From NCBI RefSeq assembly GCF_018417535.1, contig NZ_CP070979.1:868001-932000 (forward strand): DNA of 64,000 nt, read 5' to 3'. The DNA comes from Burkholderia pyrrocinia (GTDB taxonomy: Bacteria > Pseudomonadota > Gammaproteobacteria > Burkholderiales > Burkholderiaceae). Under the pieces are notes generated by a model. That model ran no database searches. It worked only from the letters and a program-made list of their open reading frames with translations, and was not told where the DNA came from. This document shows positions 9,210 through 17,478 of this stretch, piece by piece (the first letter of the stretch is position 1; the number at the start of each line of letters is the position of its first letter). The position numbers were made by a program, and so were the translations under genes.

Positions 9210-9240
9210 ACCGTTGACTATAGGCAACGGTCAAGCGTAA
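9210..9240 (-). promoter_or_regulatory. MerR-type dyad in long-spacer promoter
   Basis: ACCGTTG (9210-9216) and CAACGGT (9225-9231) form a perfect 7-bp inverted repeat around 8 bp. On the minus strand TTGACC (-35) is separated by 19-20 bp from TTAGAG/TAGAGT (-10), and the dyad occupies this over-long spacer. That is the standard MerR architecture, in which the regulator twists the DNA to realign the two elements. It points to MerR control of the SDR gene. Confidence 0.7.
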
Positions 9241-9271
9241 ATGATGTTCCACGACATTGATTGGAGGCAGC

Positions 9272-9646
9272 ATGCGCATCGGCGAGCTATGCAAGCGGGC
9301 GGGTGTATCGCGCGACACCGTCCGTTACTACGAGCGCATGGGTCTGCTGGATAAAGCAACACAACCTAACGCGACGAACACTTACAAGCGCTATTCCGAA
9401 CTTTCGTTACAGCGGATACGGCTGATCGTCCACGCGAAGGCGTTGGGTTTCACGCTGGCGGAAATTGGCGACGTTGTCCATGTATGGGAAAGTCCGACGT
9501 TCGGCGTTGACCAAAAGGTCGCGTGCCTGCAAGCAAAGCTCGCCGAACTCGACGCAAAGAGTCTCGCGTTGATCACGCTGCGAACAGGGTTGCTGAATGC
9601 GTTGGCGAAAGTTGGCGGCGATTGTGTCGAAGAAGAAATAGCGTGA
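9272..9646 (+). CDS. MerR-family transcriptional regulator
   Basis: The 124-residue protein starts MRIGELCKRAGVSRDTVRYYERMGLL, a textbook MerR helix-turn-helix and wing, followed by KRYSELSLQRIRLIVHAKALGFTLAEI and a long dimerisation helix. The C-terminal effector part is short (~30 residues) with two cysteines (Cys97 region and near Cys120), too loosely placed to assign a metal. The ATG at 9272 has GGAGG upstream; an in-frame TTG at 9257 precedes that site and is rejected. It most likely activates the divergent SDR gene through the dyad between them. Confidence 0.9.
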   Translation: MRIGELCKRAGVSRDTVRYYERMGLLDKATQPNATNTYKRYSELSLQRIRLIVHAKALGFTLAEIGDVVHVWESPTFGVDQKVACLQAKLAELDAKSLALITLRTGLLNALAKVGGDCVEEEIA

Positions 9647-10031
9647 TGAGTCGCGGGTGTGCAAGTGTCATGCTGCCTCGAACAGGCACGTCAATGGCCG
9701 CTTTGATCGCACGCGAGAGTCCGCTCATGGTCGTTCAGAGCCCCGACCGCGTTAGGCTCTGTCCAACCTGCACGCCAAGCCAGGTATGGCGCGCAGCCAG
9801 TCAGGGCCACATCGCTTTACCCGCAAAACCGCCCGTCTGGTAAAACAGTTACAAGATAAATATTGACGCCGGCACTACCCGGCGGTTAGTGTATGCCCTG
9901 AAGTTCAAGAAGTTCGATTGCTGTTCATCAATTGATCGCCCCTCAGCGGTATTCGTTGTCCACTCCCTCCTTGATGCTTCTCCCGCTCTTCAACAGAGCA
10001 AATCTCCGTATTTTTTTCTCAAGGATTCTTC
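9647..10031 (+). promoter_or_regulatory. Long leader region of the cold-shock gene
   Basis: No protein gene is recognisable here. TTGACG at about 9863 may be the -35 of the cold-shock gene; no convincing -10 follows. If that site is used, the mRNA leader would be roughly 150 bases and pyrimidine-rich (CTCCCTCC, CTTCTCCC, then a T-run), ending with an AAGGATT ribosome binding site. Long structured leaders are typical of cspA-type mRNAs. The promoter call is an inference. Confidence 0.35.
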
Positions 10032-10235
10032 ATGGATACCGGTATCGTCAAGTGGTTCAACGACAGCAAAGGCTTTGGCTTCATCACTCCGGACAAGGGC
10101 GGCGACGACCTGTTCGCTCACTTCTCCGAAATCCGAGCCGACGGCTTCAAGACGCTGGCTGAAAATCAGAAGGTGAGCTTCGAAACGAAGCAAGGCCCGA
10201 AGGGTCTGCAAGCGGCCAACATCAAGCCGCTGTAA
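10032..10235 (+). CDS. CspA-family cold-shock protein
   Basis: A 67-residue single cold-shock domain. Both RNA-binding motifs are present: KGFGFITP (RNP1) and DLFAHF (RNP2), with [14 protein letters not shown] at the start and [10 protein letters not shown] at the end as in family members. It binds single-stranded RNA/DNA and melts mRNA structure. AAGGATT lies just upstream of the ATG. It is followed by a hairpin and then a small conserved-looking gene. It may be constitutive or stress-induced rather than strictly cold-induced. Confidence 0.96.
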   Translation: MDTGIVKWFNDSKGFGFITPDKGGDDLFAHFSEIRADGFKTLAENQKVSFETKQGPKGLQAANIKPL

Positions 10236-10245
10236 AGTTTGAAGG

Positions 10246-10273
10246 ACCCGGCCTCCCGAAACGGACGCCGGGT
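10246..10273 (+). terminator. Hairpin downstream of the cold-shock gene
   Basis: ACCCGGC (10246-10252) pairs perfectly with GCCGGGT (10267-10273) across a 14-base loop, 11 bases after the cspA stop. There is no U-run, so it is either a weak intrinsic terminator or an RNA-stabilising stem. Confidence 0.4.
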
Positions 10274-10513
10274 TGCAGCGACATCCTCGCGGAGCGTTGT
10301 CTCCCAAAGTTGGCGCGATCGCTTATAGCTGCATCTGTTTATTCAGCAGCTTGCCAAGCGCCACACGCCTCGTTGCACTTCATTCTCCCCTCTGGCTGCA
10401 AGGCCCTTTTTCGCATTCCGACTGCTTCAGATTCAGCTCGCAATGGCTTTGAATCGGCGCATCCGTGCACATTTCGCACGGCACGCGCGCATTCGCACAT
10501 CATTAAAATTAAA

Positions 10514-10738
10514 ATGCACAACAAACGAATTCAACAATACAACGGCTATGCCGTCCAACCTTCGGCACATCGTTTGCCCGACGGTAGTTTTTCATCCAAC
10601 CTGCTGCTCGAACGCACCGATGGCTCGCGCGCCGAAGGCCGCTACCAGTTCTATTCGCTCGATTACTTCAAGAGTGAAGCGCAGGCGCTGCAGCACTCGA
10701 CACGCTGGGCACGCAACTGGGTCGACACGCGCGGTTAA
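10514..10738 (+). CDS. Small conserved-type hypothetical protein
   Basis: A 74-residue protein beginning MHNKRIQQYNGYAVQPSAHR with a middle section LPDGSFSSNLLLERTDG and an ending of aromatic and charged residues (YQFYSLDYFKSEAQAL). The even spread of charges and regular codon use look coding. The frame is open upstream to 10310, but the region before 10514 lacks coding character. I do not recognise a named domain. It sits 280 bp downstream of the cold-shock gene and may belong to the same stress response, but that is only proximity. Confidence 0.6.
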   Translation: MHNKRIQQYNGYAVQPSAHRLPDGSFSSNLLLERTDGSRAEGRYQFYSLDYFKSEAQALQHSTRWARNWVDTRG

Positions 10739-10782
10739 AGGCCACGACCCAGCACCAGACGTTCAACGCATATGAAGCACCA

Positions 10783-10806
10783 GGGCGCGCGCAACAAAGC
10801 GCGCCC
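10783..10806. terminator. GC-rich hairpin between convergent genes
   Basis: GGGCGCGC (10783-10790) and GCGCGCCC (10799-10806) form a perfect 8-bp stem with an 8-base loop. It lies between two convergent genes (ends at 10738 and 10931), where a bidirectional terminator would be expected. No T-run follows on either strand. Confidence 0.4.
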
Positions 10807-10930
10807 AAACATCACGCGCGATCGATTCGTTATCTTCCGATTCGATCTGCACGCCCGGTTCGAACTTCCGGATTTTCTCTTTCGACGTCGCCGGCAACGA
10901 TTCCGCTGCGCACCTGTTCCGCAAAACGAT

Positions 10931-12058
10931 CTAAATGACGCGCTCCAGCGCGTCGGAGAACCTGGCGACCGCACCTTCGACGTCATGCAGTTTTTCCAGA
11001 CCGAACAATCCGATACGGAAGGTCTTGAAATCTTCAGGCTCGTCGCATTGCAGCGGAACGCCGGCCGCGATCTGCAAGCCGACATCGGCGAATTTCTTGC
11101 CGGATCGAATGCCGTCATCGTCCGTGTAGCAGACCACGACACCCGGTGCCTGAAAACCCTCGGCCGCCACGCTCCGGAAACCTTTATCCGCCAGCAGCGC
11201 ACGAATGCGCTTGCCGAGTTCAAGCTGTTCCGCTCTCACCTTGTCGAAACCGTATGCGTCGGTTTCCTTTATCACGTCGCGCAGCGTCGCGAGACTGTCC
11301 GTGGGCATCGTCGCGTGATACGCGAACCCGCCGTTCTCGTACGCCTCCATGATCTGCAGCCATTTGCGAAGATCGCACGCGAAGCTGGTGCTGGCGGTCG
11401 CATCGATTCTTTCGCGGGCGAGCGGGCTGAGCATGACCAATGCGCAGCAGGGTGATGCACTCCAGCCCTTTTGCGGTGCGCTGATCAGGACATCGACGCC
11501 GCTTGCCTGCATGTCGACCCAGACCGTGCCGGACGCGATGCAATCCAGTACGAACATACCGCCGACGGCATGCACGGCGTCGGACACCGCACGCAAATAC
11601 GCATCGGGCAACATCATCCCGGAGGCGGTTTCGACATGCGGCGCAAAGACCAGATCCGGCTTGTGTTCCCTGATCGCGGCGACCACTTCCTCGATCGGGG
11701 CCGGCGCATAGGCGGCCTGTCTGCCCTGTTCGACCGGACGCGCCTTCAGCACCGTCGTTTCAGACGGAATGCTGCCCATGTCGAAAATCTGCGACCAGCG
11801 GAAACTGAACCAGCCATTGCGGATGACCAGACACTTCTGGTTCGTCGCGAACTGCCGGGCGACGGCTTCCATGCCGAACGTCCCGCTGCCCGGGACGACG
11901 ACGATCGCCTTCGCGTTGTAGACCTTTTTCAGGGAAGCGGAAATGTCGCGCATGACGCCCTGAAAGAGCTGCGACATGTGATTGATCGATCGGTCGGTGT
12001 AGACCACCGAATATTCGAGGAGCCCCTCGCGGTCGACATCGGGAAGTAAGCCTGGCAT
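10931..12058 (-). CDS. Class V aminotransferase (alanine-glyoxylate/AEP transaminase-like)
   Basis: A 375-residue PLP enzyme of fold type I. PGSGTFGMEAVARQF is the cofactor phosphate region, DCIASGTVWVDM carries the Asp that binds the pyridine nitrogen (Asp172), and SAPQKGWSASP contains the Schiff-base lysine (Lys197). This matches the alanine-glyoxylate, serine-pyruvate and 2-aminoethylphosphonate transaminase group. The start at 12058 has CCGGAGA upstream; the ORF to 12217 extends without a site. No phosphonate or glyoxylate genes are adjacent, so the amino donor cannot be assigned. Confidence 0.85.
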   Translation of the reverse strand: MPGLLPDVDREGLLEYSVVYTDRSINHMSQLFQGVMRDISASLKKVYNAKAIVVVPGSGTFGMEAVARQFATNQKCLVIRNGWFSFRWSQIFDMGSIPSETTVLKARPVEQGRQAAYAPAPIEEVVAAIREHKPDLVFAPHVETASGMMLPDAYLRAVSDAVHAVGGMFVLDCIASGTVWVDMQASGVDVLISAPQKGWSASPCCALVMLSPLARERIDATASTSFACDLRKWLQIMEAYENGGFAYHATMPTDSLATLRDVIKETDAYGFDKVRAEQLELGKRIRALLADKGFRSVAAEGFQAPGVVVCYTDDDGIRSGKKFADVGLQIAAGVPLQCDEPEDFKTFRIGLFGLEKLHDVEGAVARFSDALERVI

Positions 12059-12289
12059 GGTCGTCTCCGGTACAAGATGAACAATGGCATCAGGGCGAGC
12101 AGTGTCCGTGACTGGGTACCGCTGCACCGATGCAAATTCGTTTTTTTCTCGACGAAAGCCGATTCTAACGAAGGTCGCCCGCAACTTGGCGCTTATTTTG
12201 TCTGCTATTTGGCGCACGCATGAAGGTGCGCGCGCGCCGGCGGGAGCGGAGCGCGGGCGGCAAACCCGTCGTGCGGTAACGACGCGAGG

Positions 12290-12829
12290 CTACGCGCTGA
12301 CGGCCCCCGTTTCGTCATAAGTCACGATACTCAACCCTTCGGTCGGATCCGGCGCGACGAAGTACCGCGTGATCTGCTCAAACTCGGCTTCCGACGCCTG
12401 GAACGGATGCTCGCCGCGCGCATTGCGCGCACGCAGACGCGCCTTGCAAACCGCATCGCCGACATCAAGGTAATGAAGTCGATGGCCGCAGCCGGCGGCC
12501 TGCGAAACGCCGCATCCCCACGCACGCGCCGCCACGGTATTGAACGGAAGATCGAGAACAACCGAAATGCCGGCGCGCAACACGGCACGGACGTGACCGG
12601 CGATCACATCCTTGACGCGCGTTGCGCAGCGGACATAGTCGTCGATCGACAGAATCTCGCCCGGATAGAGGCGAGCAAGCCAATCGTCTTCGCTGATCAA
12701 CAGGGTCCGCTCGGCGCTCGCGAGCGTCGCGGTCAGCGTCGATTTTCCGGACGCGATCTTGCCGCATACCATGTGAAGCAAAACCGGGGCATTCGATGCT
12801 GTCGCGTGATGCGTCGTTTCAGTCTGCAT
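12290..12829 (-). CDS. P-loop kinase-like protein (AAA_33/zeta-like)
   Basis: The 179-residue protein carries a Walker A motif (GKIASGKST) near residues 23-31, an acidic SEDDWLARLYPG segment typical of small kinases of the AAA_33/zeta-toxin group, and a lid with basic residues (KARLRARNARGEHPF). These proteins phosphorylate small molecules, nucleotides or cell-wall precursors. No antitoxin gene is next to it, so a toxin role is not supported. The start at 12829 is preferred over one at 12898 because the latter would begin upstream of a terminator hairpin. Confidence 0.7.
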   Translation of the reverse strand: MQTETTHHATASNAPVLLHMVCGKIASGKSTLTATLASAERTLLISEDDWLARLYPGEILSIDDYVRCATRVKDVIAGHVRAVLRAGISVVLDLPFNTVAARAWGCGVSQAAGCGHRLHYLDVGDAVCKARLRARNARGEHPFQASEAEFEQITRYFVAPDPTEGLSIVTYDETGAVSA

Positions 12830-12863
12830 TTCCAGGTTCTCCGTCGATTGCCCAGAAAGCAAA

Positions 12864-12884
12864 AACCCGCCTTCCGGGCGGGTT
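12864..12884 (-). terminator. Rho-independent terminator reading leftward
   Basis: On the minus strand AACCCGCC, a 5-base loop and GGCGGGTT are followed by TTT. It lies about 180 bases past the end of the TetR gene and just before the kinase-like gene, so it should stop transcripts coming from the TetR gene and separate the two units. Confidence 0.75.
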
Positions 12885-13063
12885 GCGATCACATGCATTC
12901 AGTCGATGGCTACCCCGCCGGCAAAGTTGCGGCGCGAATAATCGAAAGGGTATGCAATCGGTTCATGCGCACCAGCATAACCAACCGCCCGATCGTGAGC
13001 AAGCGGGTGAGAGGCCAAGGCCGCGCGACAACGTGACCACGTCGTTCTTCCAGCGCGTCCACG

Positions 13064-13774
13064 TCATGCCGCCCCACCGCCCTCCTTCGGAAACACGCCC
13101 TTGCTCATCGCATCCAGTTGCCGGACGATCTCCGAGCGCAACTCGGCCGACACCTCGACGCTGTCGAGCAATTCCGAAATCCACAGCCCGTCGGCCGCGA
13201 GCCGACAAATCATCAGCGTCGCCGCCCGCTCCAGCGGCACGGGATCGGGCCGCGTCCATTCCCGCATCGGCACCGACCAGCGCGCGCGCGTCTCCTGCTC
13301 GGTAATCATCGACGCGACCAGCACGCGCAGCACATCGGTACTCGCCGCCGGATTGGCCGCATCGAGCACCGCATGCAGATAGGCCCGTGCCGCCGCGCCG
13401 TCACCGCTGGAATCGGCGGCTACCCGCGCGGCCATCTGCGCGGCGAACCGCTCGGTCGCCTGCCCGAACAGCGCATCCAGCAGCCCCTGCTTGTTCGCGA
13501 AGTGATACTGCAGCGCGCCTTTCGTCACGCCCGCACGCTCGGCCACCGCATCGAGCGTCAACGCGGCCACGCCGTGATGCGTCGCAATCTCCGATGCGGC
13601 CGCCAGCAATTGCGCGCGCACCTGATCCGGCGCTTTTTTCCGCCGCACGCCGGCAGCGGCCGCGGCCGCGGCCACCGGCGCCGATGATCCTTCGGACGCC
13701 CGTGCAGCGGCCGTTCCAGCCGGTTCGACAGGCGCGGACACGTCGTGCGGCGCGGGTTCAAGGCGTTTTTTCAT
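13064..13774 (-). CDS. TetR-family regulator with long Ala-rich N-terminus
   Basis: The 236-residue protein has a TetR DNA-binding domain displaced to about residues 48-95 (VRAQLLAAASEIATHHG, LDAVAERAGVTKGALQYHF) after an unusual ~45-residue Ala/Pro-rich leader. The C-terminal ligand domain is all-helical. The start at 13774 is the only ATG close to the divergent squalene-hopene cyclase gene; a shorter start near the domain is possible because the leader could be untranslated. It probably controls itself and perhaps the cyclase across the 65-bp gap. Confidence 0.85.
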   Translation of the reverse strand: MKKRLEPAPHDVSAPVEPAGTAAARASEGSSAPVAAAAAAAGVRRKKAPDQVRAQLLAAASEIATHHGVAALTLDAVAERAGVTKGALQYHFANKQGLLDALFGQATERFAAQMAARVAADSSGDGAAARAYLHAVLDAANPAASTDVLRVLVASMITEQETRARWSVPMREWTRPDPVPLERAATLMICRLAADGLWISELLDSVEVSAELRSEIVRQLDAMSKGVFPKEGGGAA

Positions 13775-13779
13775 GGTGC

Positions 13780-13815
13780 GAATGTTAGCACCCGAGCGTC
13801 TCGATATAAACATTC
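13780..13815. promoter_or_regulatory. Candidate inverted repeat between tetR and the cyclase gene
   Basis: GAATGTT (13780-13786) and AACATTC (13809-13815) are perfect inverted copies 22 bp apart in the only intergenic space of this divergent pair. The spacing is wider than a usual TetR operator, so it may be two half-sites or chance. The first copy almost touches the TetR start codon. Confidence 0.3.
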
Positions 13816-13839
13816 CGGCTGGATGGTATGATCCGCCGC

Positions 13840-15882
13840 ATGAACAAACCCACCCCATCCCCCTGGTCCGCGCTCGACACCGCCATCGCCCGTGGACGCG
13901 ACGCGCTCGTGCGTCTTCAGCAGCCCGACGGCAGTTGGTGTTTCGAACTCGAATCCGACGCGACGATCACCGCGGAATACATCCTGATGATGCATTTCAT
14001 GGACAGGATCGACGACGTCCGCCAGGAGAAGATGGCGCGCTACCTGCGCGCGAACCAGCGGCTCGACACGCATGGCGGATGGGCGCTGTACGTCGACGGC
14101 GCGCCGGACGTGTCGTGCAGCGTGAAGGCGTATTTCGCGCTGAAGGCGGCCGGCGACAGCGAACACGCGCCGCACATGGTCCGTGCGCGCGACGCGATCC
14201 TGAAGCTCGGCGGCGCTGCGCGCTCGAACGTATTCACGCGCATCCTGCTCGCGACGTTCGGCCAGGTACCGTGGCGCGCGGCGCCGTTCATGCCGATCGA
14301 ATTCGTGCTGTTCCCGAAGTGGGTGCCGATCTCGATGTACAAGGTCGCGTACTGGGCGCGCACGACGATGGTGCCGTTGCTCGTGCTGTGCTCGCTGAAG
14401 GCGCGCGCCCGCAATCCGCGCAACATCTCGATCCGCGAACTGTTCGTCACGCCGCCGGACGAAGAACGTCACTACTTCCCGCCCGCGCGCGGCATGCGCA
14501 AGCTGTTCCTCGCGCTCGACCGCACGGTCCGGCATATCGAGCCGCTGATGCCGAAGCGCCTGCGGCAGCGCGCGATCCGCCATGCAGAGGCGTGGTGCGC
14601 GGAACGCATGAACGGCGAGGACGGGCTCGGCGGCATCTTCCCGCCGATCGTGTACAGCTACCAGATGATGGACGTGCTCGGCTACCCGGACGATCATCCG
14701 CTGCGGCGCGATTGCGAGAACGCGCTGGAAAAGCTGCTGGTCACGCGGCCCGACGGCAGCGTGTATTGCCAGCCGTGCCTGTCGCCGGTGTGGGACACCG
14801 CATGGAGCACGATGGCGCTCGAGCAGGCGCGCGGCGTGGCGGCGCCGGAAGCCGGCGAGCCGGCCGGCGCACTGTGCGAACTCGACGCACGTATCGCGCG
14901 CGCGTACGACTGGCTGGCCGAGCGCCAGGTGAACGACTTGCGCGGCGACTGGATCGAGAACGCACCGGCCGATACCGAGCCGGGCGGATGGGCATTCCAG
15001 TACGCGAACCCGTACTACCCCGACATCGACGACAGCGCGCTCGTCACCGCGATGCTCGATCGCCGCGGCCGCACGCATCGCAATGCGGACGGCACGAACC
15101 CGTATGCGCCGCGCGTCGCGCGCGCGCTCGACTGGATGCGCAGGCTGCAGTCTCGCAACGGCGGCTTCGCGGCCTTCGACGCCGATTGCGACCGCATGTA
15201 CCTGAACGCGATCCCGTTCGCCGATCACGGCGCGCTGCTCGATCCGCCGACCGAAGACGTGTCGGGCCGCGTGCTGCTGTGCTTCGGCGTGACGAAGCGC
15301 GCGGACGACCGCGCGTCGCTCGCGCGCTGCATCGACTACGTGAAGCGCACGCAGCAGCCCGACGGCAGCTGGTGGGGCCGCTGGGGCACGAACTACCTGT
15401 ACGGCACGTGGAGCGTGCTGGCCGGCCTCGCGCTCGCCGGCGAGGACAAATCGCAGCCGTACATCGCCCGCGCGCTCGACTGGCTGCGCGCACGGCAGCA
15501 TGCGGACGGCGGCTGGGGCGAGACGAACGACAGCTATATCGACCCGCAGCTTGCCGGCACCAATGCCGGCGAGAGCACGTCGAACTGCACCGCGTGGGCG
15601 CTGCTCGCGCAGATGGCGTTCGGCGATTGCGAATCCGACTCGGTGAAGCGCGGCATCGCGTATCTGCAGTCGGCGCAGCAGGACGACGGCTTCTGGTGGC
15701 ACCGCTCGCACAATGCGCCGGGCTTTCCGCGCATCTTCTACCTGAAGTATCACGGCTATACCGCGTACTTCCCGCTGTGGGCGCTTGCGCGTTATCGGCG
15801 GCTTGCGGGCGCTGCGTCGTCGGCGAACTCGGCCGCGCGAAGTGCGGCAGCAGTGGAGGCCACCGACACGGCAGTCGCCTGA
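13840..15882 (+). CDS. shc: Squalene-hopene cyclase
   Basis: A 680-residue class II triterpene cyclase that folds squalene into hopene, the base of membrane hopanoids. The catalytic acid motif is D395-I-D-D398 followed by Ser (family form DxDD[T/S]). Several QW motifs are visible, such as QQPDGSW, QSRNGGFAAFD, QQPDGSWWGRW and RQHADGGWGE. It is a monotopic enzyme of the inner membrane. ATG at 13828 (four codons earlier) is an equally possible start. No other hopanoid genes (squalene synthesis, HpnH-type tailoring) are next to it, so it is an isolated copy. Confidence 0.95.
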   Translation: MNKPTPSPWSALDTAIARGRDALVRLQQPDGSWCFELESDATITAEYILMMHFMDRIDDVRQEKMARYLRANQRLDTHGGWALYVDGAPDVSCSVKAYFALKAAGDSEHAPHMVRARDAILKLGGAARSNVFTRILLATFGQVPWRAAPFMPIEFVLFPKWVPISMYKVAYWARTTMVPLLVLCSLKARARNPRNISIRELFVTPPDEERHYFPPARGMRKLFLALDRTVRHIEPLMPKRLRQRAIRHAEAWCAERMNGEDGLGGIFPPIVYSYQMMDVLGYPDDHPLRRDCENALEKLLVTRPDGSVYCQPCLSPVWDTAWSTMALEQARGVAAPEAGEPAGALCELDARIARAYDWLAERQVNDLRGDWIENAPADTEPGGWAFQYANPYYPDIDDSALVTAMLDRRGRTHRNADGTNPYAPRVARALDWMRRLQSRNGGFAAFDADCDRMYLNAIPFADHGALLDPPTEDVSGRVLLCFGVTKRADDRASLARCIDYVKRTQQPDGSWWGRWGTNYLYGTWSVLAGLALAGEDKSQPYIARALDWLRARQHADGGWGETNDSYIDPQLAGTNAGESTSNCTAWALLAQMAFGDCESDSVKRGIAYLQSAQQDDGFWWHRSHNAPGFPRIFYLKYHGYTAYFPLWALARYRRLAGAASSANSAARSAAAVEATDTAVA

Positions 15883-16016
15883 GCGACGACGCGCCGGGGC
15901 GCCGCAGCACACCCGGCGCGTCGCTATCGAATACCCCTTCGCCGTCGGCACACCGCGCTGCCGAATCGCGCCGTACGCTTCTCCCGCATCCTGACGATGC
16001 GCTGCGCAAACTCGCG

Positions 16017-16679
16017 TCAGACGAATCCCTCTTCAACCAGCGTGCAACCATTCGCCGTGATCTCGTGCCGCTGGCCCGAGCCGCCGACCACGCGGCTCCA
16101 GCTCTCGGACACGAGCATGTCCGCGCCGCCGTCCGTGCGCAGCGCATAGCCGAATCCGCCGTACATGCCCGGCACCGCGAACCACATGCGTTCGGCCTGC
16201 GCGTCGAGTTCGAGCAGCGGTTCGAGTTCTGGCAAGCGCAACGCATCGACGCGCAGGTGCGCGATGCGGCCGACGATCATGTCGTGGAAATGGCGCTGGA
16301 TGTCGCGCAGCGTATCGTCGGGCACGAAGCGCCGCGGCTGCGGCGTCAGCATGTCGACGAGATGCCGATGCCCGCACGTCACGGCAATATCGACCGCACG
16401 CTTGCGTTGCGCATCGCGCAGCATCCGCCATGCACCGAGCCGCAGCAGTTCAACGACGACCTCCTGCGGCGCGCCGCCATACGCGGCCTGGTGCAGCGGC
16501 GCATAGAGCGACGTGCCGCCGAGCCGCGTTGCGTTGACGAGCGCGGGTGCTTTCGCAACGCAGTCGAGCATCGTCGCCCAGTCGCCGTTCCTCGCCGCGT
16601 CGGCCAACGCGTGCCGGCTCGCGACCTGCGCGTCGTCGAGCACGTCGGCGCCCGTGATTCCGTCCCATGCGATGCTCAA
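16017..16679 (-). CDS. Ankyrin-repeat-like protein
   Basis: A 220-residue protein whose first half looks like two or three ankyrin repeats: LADAARNGDWATMLDCV, then PLHQAAYGGAPQEVVVELL, then VDIAVTCGHRHLVDML. The second half is a separate domain (ending WSRVVGGSGQRHEIT) that I cannot name. The start is probably TTG at 16679: AAGGAGA lies six bases upstream, and the alternative ATG further up lacks a site. Ankyrin proteins mediate protein contacts; no partner is suggested by the neighbours. Confidence 0.72.
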   Translation of the reverse strand: MSIAWDGITGADVLDDAQVASRHALADAARNGDWATMLDCVAKAPALVNATRLGGTSLYAPLHQAAYGGAPQEVVVELLRLGAWRMLRDAQRKRAVDIAVTCGHRHLVDMLTPQPRRFVPDDTLRDIQRHFHDMIVGRIAHLRVDALRLPELEPLLELDAQAERMWFAVPGMYGGFGYALRTDGGADMLVSESWSRVVGGSGQRHEITANGCTLVEEGFV

Positions 16680-16753
16680 TTGGCTCTCCTTGTGTATCGC
16701 GTTTGCGTGACCGTGTCGCCCGCACATCATAAGCGCTCGTCACGGCTGCGCGA

Positions 16754-16960
16754 TCACGCATCGCGTCTCCGGGCCGACGACGCGTCGAGCGCATCATGAT
16801 CCAGCAGCAGGTTCAGCAACTTGCGGCGCGATGCGATGCCGAGCTTCGCGAACGCGCACCGCGCGCAGGTATCGATCGACGACGGCCGAATGCCGCGCTC
16901 GTACGAGATCGCGCGACTCGAGAACCGGCTCCGGCAACAACCGAAATCCGGCAACTGACG
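16754..16960 (-). pseudogene. Remnant of a LuxR-type DNA-binding domain
   Basis: The minus-strand frame ending at 16754 contains SSRAISYERGIRPSSIDTC, then FAKLGIASRRKLLNLL. These match the last three helices of a LuxR/NarL helix-turn-helix. Upstream the similarity stops in all frames, so the sensory or receiver domain is gone. It is the tail of a regulator that has decayed; no start with a ribosome binding site fits. Confidence 0.55.
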
Positions 16961-17076
16961 GGGCCGGCACATCGATCTGCGAAGATGTCGGATGCAGGAC
17001 CGTTTGTCGCCATGGAATCGCACGGGCGCGCCGCCGGCGCGCCCCACTCCACCCAACTCGACGAAGCAGGAAAATC

Positions 17077-17448
17077 ATGATCGACGTTTCATCCATTACC
17101 GACGCGCTCGCCCCGAGCGGCGAACCGACGCAGTACCGCGTGTCGCCCGAGAAACTGATTTCGGGCGATCCGCTGCAAACGCTCACGCCCGGCTTCGCGA
17201 GCCCGTGCGGCCGCTTCTCGACCGGCATCTGGGAAAGCACGCCCGGTTGCTGGCACGTCGCCTACACCGAAGCGGAATACTGCGAGATCCTGGAAGGCAC
17301 GTCCGTGATCACCGACCTGGACGGAAACAGGAAGACCCTTCGTGCCGGCCATCGTTTCGTGATTCCGCCGGGCTTTCGCGGCACGTGGGAAGTCGTCGAA
17401 CGCACGCGGAAGATCTTCGTCGCGTACGACGAGCAACCGCCCGAGTAA
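17077..17448 (+). CDS. Cupin domain protein (EutQ/DUF861-like)
   Basis: The 123-residue protein shows the cupin core FSTGIWESTPGCWHVAYTEA, EYCEILEGTSVITD and LRAGHRFVIPPGFRGTWEV, the pattern of the DUF861/EutQ cupin group. Some metal-ligand His positions are replaced, so it may bind a ligand without catalysis. GCAGGA precedes the ATG. It is convergent with the beta-lactamase gene and close to the LuxR remnant, which may once have regulated it. Confidence 0.8.
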   Translation: MIDVSSITDALAPSGEPTQYRVSPEKLISGDPLQTLTPGFASPCGRFSTGIWESTPGCWHVAYTEAEYCEILEGTSVITDLDGNRKTLRAGHRFVIPPGFRGTWEVVERTRKIFVAYDEQPPE

Positions 17449-17478
17449 GCGGCGGCGCGTCATCCGCCGGTAGAAGCG

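Noticed and set aside
12290..12829. Zeta-toxin/antitoxin module
   Set aside because: The P-loop protein resembles the zeta/AAA_33 group, but no small antitoxin gene is adjacent and the upstream side carries a terminator.
13771..16799. Frames of 726 codons (minus) and 1008 codons (plus) across the squalene-hopene cyclase gene
   Set aside because: They are open only because GC-rich codons rarely form stops in other frames; their translations are Arg/Ala-rich without domains, while the cyclase frame is full of conserved motifs.
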